Source of the DNA: Halobellus sp. LT62
GTDB taxonomy: Archaea; Halobacteriota; Halobacteria; Halobacteriales; Haloferacaceae
Length of the DNA: 64,000 bases
Reading direction: 5' to 3'
Assembly: GCF_037031285.1 (NCBI RefSeq)
Contig: NZ_JAYEZO010000002.1
Coordinates: 1,116,001-1,180,000, forward strand
Position numbers and translations under genes: made by a program. Below, piece after piece: positions 1-6,404 of this stretch. The stretch's first letter is position 1, and the number at the start of each line of letters is the position of its first letter. The notes below the pieces were generated by a model. It was given only the letters and a program-made list of their open reading frames with translations, did no database searches and was not told the origin of the DNA.

Positions 1-144
1 CCCGCCGACTGGAAGGTCGAGCGGGTGCGGGAGTACCTCGCCGACGGCGACGACTTCGCCGACGCGGTCGCCGAGATGCAGCGCGACTACGTGCGAAAGC
101 AACGCGAGACCTTCCTCGACGGCTCCTTCGCCGACTGGCTGTAG
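1..144 (+). CDS. C-terminal end of an unidentified protein (5' truncated)
   Basis: An open frame runs in from the window edge and gives 47 residues before a TAG stop. The tail is acidic and helical, with alternating Glu/Arg/Asp residues, and ends in Phe-Ala-Asp-Trp-Leu. The composition is that of a haloarchaeal cytoplasmic protein. There are no cysteines, membrane segments or recognisable catalytic motifs, so I cannot name it. It converges on psmB, whose stop lies about 100 bp downstream. Confidence 0.6.
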   Translation, partial: PADWKVERVREYLADGDDFADAVAEMQRDYVRKQRETFLDGSFADWL

Positions 145-248
145 TCGGTCGCGGGTCGAAGCCGCACTCGCGGCTCTCGGGAACCGGAGAGATCGGAAAA
201 GCGAGAATCGTTCGAGACGGGAGTGAGATTCTCGTTGTGAGCGGCCGG

Positions 249-980
249 TTACAGGACCTCGGCGAAGTCCTTGTGCTGGCTGATCTCGACGCCCTCTTCA
301 GTCACGACGCAGACGTTGATCCCGTTACCCGAGGCGAGGTCGCGCTCGACGGCGCTCTTGATCGCGCGGGCGGAGACGGTCTTGGCCTCGTCGATCGACA
401 GGTCGCCGCTGTACTCCTGTTCGAGGACACCCAGTGCGTACTGGCTGCCCGAGCCGGTGACGGTGTACTCCTCTTCGAGGATCGAGCCGGCGGGGTCGAT
501 GCTGTAGATGTGTGGTCCTTCCTCGTCGACGCCGCCGAGGATCGGCTGGACGATGAAGAACGCGCCCGAGCGGAGGAAGTTGCCGAGAAGCGTCGAGAGC
601 GCCTGCATACTCATATCCTCGCTGCGTCGCGCCTCGTAGAGGCGGACCTCCGCGCGGATCGAACTGATCAGCGACTGGGCGGCCGACACCGAGCCGGCAA
701 TGGTGAGCGCGCCGGTCGGGTGGATCTCCTCGACCTTCTGGACGTTCTTCGAGGAGACCATGTGGCCCATACTCGCGCGCATATCGGTCGCGAGGACGAC
801 GCCCTCGCTCGTCTTCAGACCGACGGTCGTCGTGCCCGTTTTGGTCTCTTTGTCACTCATCTGCTCGGCGCGCTGCTCGGCGTTCGAGAACTCGCCGAGT
901 TCCGGAGAGAACACGTCCGAGTGCTCGCCGTTCAGCGGATCGAGACGGCCCGAAGGATCATCGCTCATAGGGGTACGCAT
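249..980 (-). CDS. psmB: Proteasome beta subunit (20S core peptidase)
   Basis: This is the catalytic beta subunit of the archaeal 20S proteasome, an N-terminal threonine hydrolase that degrades unfolded or tagged proteins in the cytoplasm. The 243-residue protein starts MRTPMSDDPSG. It has a 49-residue propeptide ending KETKTG just before Thr50 of TTTVG, the mature catalytic threonine. The family signatures ATDMRASMG, GSGSQYALGVLE and the AKTVSARAIKSAVERD block are present. The frame stays open for 56 codons upstream, but position 980 is the right start: it matches the known haloarchaeal N-terminus, and a TATA-like box lies about 27 nt upstream (plus-strand gataaa, 1005-1010), which fits a leaderless transcript. 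Confidence 0.97.
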   Translation of the reverse strand: MRTPMSDDPSGRLDPLNGEHSDVFSPELGEFSNAEQRAEQMSDKETKTGTTTVGLKTSEGVVLATDMRASMGHMVSSKNVQKVEEIHPTGALTIAGSVSAAQSLISSIRAEVRLYEARRSEDMSMQALSTLLGNFLRSGAFFIVQPILGGVDEEGPHIYSIDPAGSILEEEYTVTGSGSQYALGVLEQEYSGDLSIDEAKTVSARAIKSAVERDLASGNGINVCVVTEEGVEISQHKDFAEVL

Positions 981-1002
981 TACCCGGAGTAGTCGCCCGT
1001 CG

Positions 1003-1012
1003 CTGATAAATG
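1003..1012 (-). promoter_or_regulatory. TATA-like box of psmB
   Basis: Read on the minus strand this is cattTATCag. Its centre is about 27 nt before the psmB ATG at 980, the spacing expected for leaderless haloarchaeal transcripts. It supports choosing 980 over the longer open frame. Confidence 0.5.
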
Positions 1013-1153
1013 CCACCCTTCCCACCGCTGTTGCCCGTACTGGCGGGAGCCGTTCGCTGTGGATACCCCGGTTGGCGGCGTCGACGTGGGGACCCGACAC
1101 AGTCGTCACTCGTCGGAATCGTCGGTCGTTCGGAAAACGAGTCGGCAACCCGC

Positions 1154-1339
1154 TCAGCGGTGCCGTCCGCGTCCGCCGGCGCGTTCGTAGGTTCGTTCTG
1201 CGGATTCGATAAGCGGTCGAACCGGCAGCGTGAGCCCGAGTCGGCGCGCGAACAGGGCAAGCGGCATCGCGAGGATCCCGAAGAGCAGCGTGCTCTGGTA
1301 CAGCAGGAAGGCCGCGCTCCGGTGGAGGTCTGTCATCAT
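1154..1339 (-). CDS. Small conserved haloarchaeal membrane protein
   Basis: A 61-residue protein, MMTDLHRSAAFLLYQSTLLF..., with one clear hydrophobic helix (about residues 8-30) followed by an Arg-rich tail. It probably sits in the cytoplasmic membrane with the basic tail inside. It lies upstream of psmB on the same strand with about 170 bp between, and psmB has its own promoter. An AT-rich box (1369-1379) precedes it. The function is unknown. I accept it as a gene because of its start, promoter and typical membrane-protein composition, not because of a motif. Confidence 0.65.
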   Translation of the reverse strand: MMTDLHRSAAFLLYQSTLLFGILAMPLALFARRLGLTLPVRPLIESAERTYERAGGRGRHR

Positions 1340-1647
1340 CGCCTTGCTCGACGGGGCGAGACGGGAGTATATAAACCTATTCTATCATAAACTCCCATTT
1401 AGGTCGACGCAGTGACGCGATTAAAACGAAGTTGTTATCGAGACAACTACGCTTTCGCGATTGGACCCTCACGCCGTAGGGACAGCGTCAACAGTCAGCT
1501 TCGTCGGCATAACTTATGTGCAGTATTGGAGTGGCGTACGCACCGGTCCCGGTAGCGGTTCCGGCCCTCCGGCCGCAACGATGATACTGATTATCACGGG
1601 CGCGAGCGAACCACAAGACACGAAACCCCGCGGCACGTCCCGCTCGT
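1340..1647. other. 308-bp intergenic region between divergent genes
   Basis: This is noncoding spacer between the small membrane protein (minus) and the UPF0212 gene (plus). It contains the minus-strand TATA-like box at 1369-1379. That box is flanked by an imperfect inverted repeat, gggagtatat (1363-1372) and ataaactccc (1387-1396), which could be an operator. A short hairpin gttgt/acaac lies at 1431-1447. I see no RNA gene or further open frame here. Confidence 0.4.
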
Positions 1648-2016
1648 ATGAGCAACTATCTCGTCGCGATGGAGGCCGCGTGGCTGGTCCGCGATGTCGA
1701 GGATATCGACGACGCGATCGGCGTCGCCGTCAGCGAAGCGGGGAAGCGACTCAACGATCAGAACAAGGAGTACGTCGAGGTCGAAGTGGGCGCGACGACG
1801 TGTCCTGCCTGCGGCGAGCCGTTCGACTCCGCGTTCATCGCGGCCAACACCGCGCTCGTCGGACTCCTCCTCGAAATCGACGTCTTCAACGCCGACGGCG
1901 AGGAGCACGCCTCCCGGATCGCCAAGAGCGAGGTCGGCGGCGCGCTCCGCGACGTTCCGCTGTCGGTCATCGACATCGTCGAGACCGACGAGGACGCCCA
2001 CGAGCGCGACGAGTAG
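1648..2016 (+). CDS. UPF0212 / DUF555 family protein
   Basis: A 122-residue protein of the archaeal UPF0212 (DUF555) family, MSNYLVAMEAAWLVRDVEDI.... Residues about 50-56 hold a CPACG motif, a single zinc-knuckle-like Cys pair typical of this family, whose biochemical role is unknown. The length is normal. The gene is followed 61 bp later by a separate HTH-CBS gene with its own AT-rich promoter region (2052-2074), so operon membership is not required. Confidence 0.88.
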   Translation: MSNYLVAMEAAWLVRDVEDIDDAIGVAVSEAGKRLNDQNKEYVEVEVGATTCPACGEPFDSAFIAANTALVGLLLEIDVFNADGEEHASRIAKSEVGGALRDVPLSVIDIVETDEDAHERDE

Positions 2017-2077
2017 CGCTCGATCCGCACCGCAACGACCCCGAAACCTTTTCGTATAACTTCCGGTAATTAGCGGT

Positions 2078-2620
2078 ATGGAACTCCCGACCCCACAAGA
2101 CCTGCGCCAGCGCCGTACGGAGTTGGATCTCACCCAGAGCACGCTCGCGGAGATGGCCGATGTCTCCCAACCGCTGATCGCCCGCATCGAGGGCGGCGAC
2201 GTCGACCCTCGGCTCTCGACGCTCCGCCGGATCGTCAACGCGCTCGAAGAGGCCGAGGGAAGCGTCGTCCGCGCGTCCGACCTGATGAACGAGAACGTCG
2301 TGAGCGTCGCCCCCGACGACTCCGTCCGCTTCGCGCGGGACGTCATGCTCGATGAGGGCTTCTCGCAACTGCCGGTGATCCGCGACGGCCGCCCGGTCGG
2401 GATCATCTCGAACAGCGATATCCGTCACACACAGGAGGAAGACGACGTCGGCACGCTCCCCGTTGCGGACGTGATGCGCGAATCCGTGACGACCGTCGAG
2501 CCGTCGGCGACGCTCGAAGAGATCGACGCCGCCTTAGATCACCACTCCGCGGTGCTCGTCGTCGAGAGCGGCGAGACCACCGGGATCATCACCGAGGCCG
2601 ACGTCGCGGCGCACGTATAA
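2078..2620 (+). CDS. XRE-type HTH protein with two CBS domains
   Basis: A 180-residue protein with an N-terminal XRE/Cro helix-turn-helix (about residues 6-60, including LTQSTLAEMADVSQPLIARIE). A tandem CBS pair follows (about residues 66-180, with LMNENVVSV, GIISNSDI, VMRESVTTV and GIITEADV). CBS pairs usually bind adenine nucleotides or SAM, so this is probably a ligand-sensing DNA-binding regulator. This fusion is common in archaea. No target is evident nearby: the downstream P450 gene is on the other strand and ends 109 bp away. Confidence 0.9.
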   Translation: MELPTPQDLRQRRTELDLTQSTLAEMADVSQPLIARIEGGDVDPRLSTLRRIVNALEEAEGSVVRASDLMNENVVSVAPDDSVRFARDVMLDEGFSQLPVIRDGRPVGIISNSDIRHTQEEDDVGTLPVADVMRESVTTVEPSATLEEIDAALDHHSAVLVVESGETTGIITEADVAAHV

Positions 2621-2729
2621 GAGGCGTCGCAGTCGGCACCGGCCCTCTCGCGCTCAGCGGCGCGCTCGCAGTCTGCGTGTTCGCGCTCGTCGCGACCGTC
2701 GGCGGGAGCGCTCGGACTCGTCGCGGTCG

Positions 2730-4136
2730 CTACCGCCGGTAGACTCGCATCGGCACGTCGCCCGCCGGCTGGTTCGTCATCGCCGGCGAGAGCGACAGGT
2801 CGCCGTCGCCGACCCGCTCGAAGCGGAAGCGACGGAGGAGTTCCGCGAGGACGATGCTCACCTCCACGCGTGCGAACGTCTCGCCGACACACCGTCTCGG
2901 CCCCGCGCCGAACGGCAGGTACGCCGCGTCCGACCGCTCTCTGTCGTGCCATCGAGAGGGATCGAACGTCTCCGGGCGCTCCCAGAAGCGCGGATCACGT
3001 TGCAGCGCGTATACCGACACCAGCACTTCGCTCCCGGCCGGGACGACGTCGCCGTCGAAGTCGACCGGTCGCACCGCCTCCCGCGGGAGCGAGTAAACCG
3101 GGGGATACAGCCGGAGGCTCTCGTCGACGGCGCGTTCGAGTGTCGCCAAGTCGTCGAGGTGTTCCCAGCTGACCGGACCGTCGCCGAGGACGTCGTCGAC
3201 TTCGGCCTCAACCGCCCGATACGCCTGTGGATTCGTCGCGAGGCAGTGCAGCGTGAACGTCAGCGTCAGGGCCGTGGTCTCGTGGCCGGCGAAGACGAGG
3301 CCGATGAGTTGGTCGATCGCGTCCTCGGCGATCGGTGCGTACCCCTCCGTATCGTCGGTGCTGTCATCATCGCTCGGCCGCATTGCCGACGCCAGCGCGG
3401 AAACGAGGCTGTCGTCGGCTTCCGCGTCGCGCTCGGCGTCTGCGAGCAACGTCCGGAGCTCTCGCCGGAGCGTCGACTTCGCCTCTTCGAACCGCCGTCG
3501 GCTCGGCGTGGGAACCCAGTTCGGCAGCGCCCACGTCAGCGGGTCGAAGTAGGCGTTCAGATCGTCGGCGGCGCGTCGGAGCTCCTCGCGGTTGGACTCG
3601 GGGTCGAAATCCAGAATCGTCGTTGCCAGCACGTCGAACGTCAGCGCCTGCATCTCCGAGAGCGTCTCGATCGCCGACGCGTCGTCCCACGACTCCGTCC
3701 GCTCGATCGTCCGTCGGCGCATCGTCGGCAGGGACGAGCGGATCCGCGGGCCGAAGAAGAACGGACTGAGGAACTCCCGCTGTTCGCGCCAGTCCTCTCC
3801 CTCGACGGCGACGACGCTGTCGCCGAACGCCAGCGCGAAGTCGTCGGTCTTCTCGAAGGCGTCGCGTTCGGAGACGAGGACGCGCGTCGCGTACTCCGGG
3901 TGGGCGACCACGTATCGGTCGCCGACGGGGAGTTCGATGCGGAACACGTCCCCGACGTTCTCGACCGCGTCGGTGGTGAACGTCAGCGGATCGCGCGCGA
4001 ACGCCACGGCGTTACCGAGCAGCGGAAGCCCGTCCGGTGCCGGTGGACGCCGATCGGACGCCGGCGAACCGGGCCGTCGGTCCGCGGTCGACGAACGGCC
4101 CTGTCGGTCCGAGGTCGACTGACCAGAATCGGACAT
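2730..4136 (-). CDS. Cytochrome P450
   Basis: A 468-residue haem monooxygenase. It has the I-helix oxygen-activation motif AGHETT (residues 283-288), the K-helix ExxR (Glu339-Arg342) and the haem-binding loop FGAGPRRCVG (409-418, ligand Cys416). The first roughly 30 residues are a low-complexity Ser/Arg/Asp extension, and there is no membrane anchor, so the enzyme should be soluble. It begins 13 nt after the purM stop and is probably cotranscribed with it. No reductase is adjacent. A single-cluster ferredoxin gene at 11.0-11.4 kb is a possible electron donor. The substrate is unknown. Confidence 0.96.
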   Translation of the reverse strand: MSDSGQSTSDRQGRSSTADRRPGSPASDRRPPAPDGLPLLGNAVAFARDPLTFTTDAVENVGDVFRIELPVGDRYVVAHPEYATRVLVSERDAFEKTDDFALAFGDSVVAVEGEDWREQREFLSPFFFGPRIRSSLPTMRRRTIERTESWDDASAIETLSEMQALTFDVLATTILDFDPESNREELRRAADDLNAYFDPLTWALPNWVPTPSRRRFEEAKSTLRRELRTLLADAERDAEADDSLVSALASAMRPSDDDSTDDTEGYAPIAEDAIDQLIGLVFAGHETTALTLTFTLHCLATNPQAYRAVEAEVDDVLGDGPVSWEHLDDLATLERAVDESLRLYPPVYSLPREAVRPVDFDGDVVPAGSEVLVSVYALQRDPRFWERPETFDPSRWHDRERSDAAYLPFGAGPRRCVGETFARVEVSIVLAELLRRFRFERVGDGDLSLSPAMTNQPAGDVPMRVYRR

Positions 4137-4149
4137 TGTCGTCCGACTC

Positions 4150-5157
4150 TCAGAGCTCCAGCCCGCGGATCGAAACGCCGTCTCCCGACTCGACGCGCCC
4201 GATCACGCGACCCTCGGTGGCGTCGGCGAGCGCCGCCGCGTCGTCGGAATCGAGCGCGCAGACGAACCCCGTGCCCATATTGAACGTCCGGTGCATCTCC
4301 TCGTCGGAAACGTTGCCCCCCGTCTGCACGAACTCGAAGACGGGCTGGGGGTCGAACGCGTCCTCGACGACGTAGCGGTTCTCGCCGAGCCGTTCGAGGT
4401 TCGTCCACCCGCCGCCGGTGACGTGGGCCGCCGCGTGAACGCCGTGTTCGCGCATCGGATCCAGCAGATGCGTGTAAAGCCGGGTGGGTTCGAGCAGCGC
4501 GTCACCGAGCGTGTCGTAGTCGCCGAAGGAACAGGGATCGGTGTACTCGTGCTCGCGGGTGACGGCAGTCCGCGCGAGCGTCAGACCGTTGGAGTGGATC
4601 CCCGACGACTCGAAGCCGACCAAGGCGTCGCCCGGTTCGGCCTCGCCGGTGAAGATCGCGTCTTTCGCGGCGAGCCCCGCGCACGTGCCGGCGAGGTCGA
4701 GCCCGTTTATCACCTCGGGCATCACGGCCGTCTCACCGCCGACGAGTTCGAGGTCGGCCTCCTCGGAACCGGCGCGCAGCCCTTGGCCGACCTGTTCGGC
4801 GAACGTCTCGTCCGGCTCGTCCACCGCGAGGTAGTCGACGAAGGCGACCGGTCGGACGCCCGCGGCGACGAGGTCGTTGGCGTTCATCGCGATGCAGTCG
4901 ATGCCGATCGTCGAGTAGTCGGCGAGCGCCTCGGCGACCAAGAGCTTCGTCCCGACGCCGTCGGTCGCCAGCGCGAGGTAGCGGTCGCCGATGTCGAGCA
5001 GCCCCGCGTAGTCGCCCTCGCTCTCGCCGACGGCCCCGATCAGCGCCGCCGTCGCGGCCTCGCTCGCGTCGATGTCGACACCCGTCTCCGCGTAGGTCAG
5101 TTCCTCTCCGTTCTCGGGGCCGTCTCCTCTCGGTGCCCCGGGGTCGTCGTCGGTCAT
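4150..5157 (-). CDS. purM: Phosphoribosylformylglycinamidine cyclo-ligase (AIR synthetase)
   Basis: PurM converts FGAM to aminoimidazole ribotide in purine synthesis, using ATP. The 335-residue protein shows the family N-terminus LTYAETGVDIDA, the KLLVAEAL/D-T-IGIDCIAMNANDL region, LVGGETAVMPEVI, GIHSNGLTLAR and HVTGGGWTNLERL. I use the internal ATG at 5157 rather than the longer open frame to 5214. It matches the start of family conservation, and a TATA-like tattttc lies about 30 nt upstream. A near-perfect palindrome lies between that box and the ATG. Confidence 0.95.
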   Translation of the reverse strand: MTDDDPGAPRGDGPENGEELTYAETGVDIDASEAATAALIGAVGESEGDYAGLLDIGDRYLALATDGVGTKLLVAEALADYSTIGIDCIAMNANDLVAAGVRPVAFVDYLAVDEPDETFAEQVGQGLRAGSEEADLELVGGETAVMPEVINGLDLAGTCAGLAAKDAIFTGEAEPGDALVGFESSGIHSNGLTLARTAVTREHEYTDPCSFGDYDTLGDALLEPTRLYTHLLDPMREHGVHAAAHVTGGGWTNLERLGENRYVVEDAFDPQPVFEFVQTGGNVSDEEMHRTFNMGTGFVCALDSDDAAALADATEGRVIGRVESGDGVSIRGLEL

Positions 5158-5164
5158 ACCGAAA

Positions 5165-5179
5165 CCCCCGTCACGGGGG
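5165..5179 (-). promoter_or_regulatory. GC-rich hairpin at the purM transcription start
   Basis: The sequence cccccg-tca-cggggg is a 6-bp perfect stem with a 3-nt loop. It lies between the purM TATA-like box (about 5184-5190) and the ATG at 5157. At that place it could be an operator, or an RNA hairpin at the very 5' end of the transcript. The structure is plain in the sequence; a regulatory role is inference. Confidence 0.35.
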
Positions 5180-5245
5180 GAGAAAATACGTCCGGTCTCT
5201 CCCGTCTCTCGCACCCACCACGGTAGCGGACGAGTCGGGATCGAT

Positions 5246-5283
5246 GCGATGCCGGAAATCGGACGCGATGCCGGAGATCGGAC
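5246..5283. repeat. 19-bp tandem direct repeat (two copies)
   Basis: gcgatgccggaaatcggac (5246-5264) is followed directly by gcgatgccggagatcggac (5265-5283), matching 18 of 19 bases, and a partial third copy begins at 5284 (gcgattgcg). The repeat lies upstream of the purM promoter. It may be replication slippage or a tandem protein-binding site. Confidence 0.7.
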
Positions 5284-5484
5284 GCGATTGCGTCGAGAGG
5301 CATACGAACTTTCGAAATCGAGAGAAAATCTCCCAGAATCGCTTTTGAACGGTTTAGGGCGATTTGAGGCGTTCGTAAAACGTCGATGAAACGTCTTTGA
5401 TGCCTCATAAACCGTCGCGAAACGATTGAACGCTCGTCGCGTTATATGGGGGTGGCCCTCCTACGGAGGAGTGAGGCGAAACAG

Positions 5485-5748
5485 ATGTCAAGCGTCCCCC
5501 ACACCCCCGACCTCCCCCTCGAACGCGACACCTTCCGTCGCGGTCTCGGCGTCGCGAACGCCGCCGTTCGTACCGGCCTCCGAAACGCCAAAGCCGCGAG
5601 CTTCTGGGCGGCGATCGTGCTCCCCTTCACCTACCTCCCGCTGCTCGCAGGGGGACTGACCGGCGGCGAAGCCCTCCTCTTCGCCGGTCTCGTCGCCGTC
5701 AACGCGCTCGCGTTCGTCGGCGGCCACGGGTACGAACCCGCGGAATAG
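5485..5748 (+). CDS. Small two-helix haloarchaeal membrane protein
   Basis: An 87-residue protein with two hydrophobic segments (about residues 34-52 and 56-74) and short polar ends, so probably an integral membrane protein. The frame extends 13 codons upstream, but the ATG at 5485 is preferred because a TATA-like box lies at 5441-5448 and purine-rich sequence precedes it. A hairpin cctcc-tac-ggagg at 5457-5469 pairs a Shine-Dalgarno-like ggagg, which could modulate translation. Function unknown. It converges on the M50-type protease gene 20 bp away. Confidence 0.7.
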   Translation: MSSVPHTPDLPLERDTFRRGLGVANAAVRTGLRNAKAASFWAAIVLPFTYLPLLAGGLTGGEALLFAGLVAVNALAFVGGHGYEPAE

Positions 5749-5768
5749 CGGTAGGCCGATCGCACAGA

Positions 5769-6404
5769 TTAGAAGCCGAATCCGAAGACGAACGCGCCGA
5801 CGGTCAGCGCCAACACGGGCGCGAAGAACGCGGCGAAGGCGATCTTGCTCCAGCCGAGGACCGTCTTGCCGTCGAGCGGTCCGAACGGCAGCATATTGAA
5901 CGCCGCGAGAAAGAGGTTGATCATCAGCCCCCGCGAGCCCGCGAGCGCGAGGAACTCCGAGCCGGCGAGGATGCCCACGAAGAACAGCGGGAGGAACAAC
6001 ACCGCGAGCGCGACGTTGGTCGCGGGGCCCGCTAACGCGATCAGCCCGTGTTCGCGGGGCGTCAATCGTCCGCGGTGATACACCGCGCCCGGGGCCGCGA
6101 AGATGAATCCGGCGAGCGAGCTTACGACAGCCAGAAAGAGCATCCCGTAGTCGGCGCGGAACTCCGCGATCTGGCCGAACCGGACGGCGACGACCTTGTG
6201 CGCCACCTCGTGCAGGAGGAAGCCGACGCCCGCGGTCAGAAGACTCAGCAGAACCGGACCGACCACGCCGCCGTCGAGGATCGCGGTCACGGCGCGTTGG
6301 CCGCCGCCGGCGAAGAAGATGGCGAACGCGACGCCGAGTGCGACCCACGCGACGCCGAGGTCTCGAAGCTCCTGTGAACTGAACGAGAGCCGCGAGACGC
6401 TCAC
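5769..6404 (-). CDS. Site-2 protease-like (M50 family) membrane metallopeptidase
   Basis: A 211-residue polytopic membrane protein with the zinc-protease motif HEVAH (65-69) inside a hydrophobic helix and the second family motif NMLPFGPLDG (170-179), whose Asp178 is the third zinc ligand. These are the two hallmarks of M50 intramembrane proteases, which cut substrates within the bilayer. There is no PDZ or CBS domain, so it is a minimal form. The start is GTG at 6404, overlapping the TGA of the TraB-family gene as gtga, so the two are translationally coupled. A longer open frame to 6947 is only a shadow through that gene. Confidence 0.9.
   Translation of the reverse strand: MSVSRLSFSSQELRDLGVAWVALGVAFAIFFAGGGQRAVTAILDGGVVGPVLLSLLTAGVGFLLHEVAHKVVAVRFGQIAEFRADYGMLFLAVVSSLAGFIFAAPGAVYHRGRLTPREHGLIALAGPATNVALAVLFLPLFFVGILAGSEFLALAGSRGLMINLFLAAFNMLPFGPLDGKTVLGWSKIAFAAFFAPVLALTVGAFVFGFGF

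Larger units (their letters stand above)
5158..5484. other. 327-bp intergenic region between purM and a small membrane protein
   Basis: A divergent intergenic region. It holds the purM promoter and hairpin, a 19-bp tandem repeat (5246-5283), an AT-richer stretch with repeated aaacg words (about 5330-5430), a TATA-like gttatatg (5441-5448) for the downstream gene, and a hairpin covering a Shine-Dalgarno sequence (5457-5469). I see no further open frame or structured RNA gene. Confidence 0.5.

Noticed and set aside
249-992. Long open frames on the opposite strand of psmB, gyrB, gyrA, ileS, the glp genes and others
   Set aside because: High GC content suppresses stop codons and gives long shadow frames. 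They lack promoters, are Arg-rich and do not resemble haloarchaeal proteins.
2621-2729. A hydrophobic reading frame (LALSGALAVCVFALVATVGG-like) between the HTH-CBS gene and the P450 gene
   Set aside because: It has no start codon or promoter, and the 109-bp gap is too short for a membrane gene. It may be a relic, but nothing supports it.
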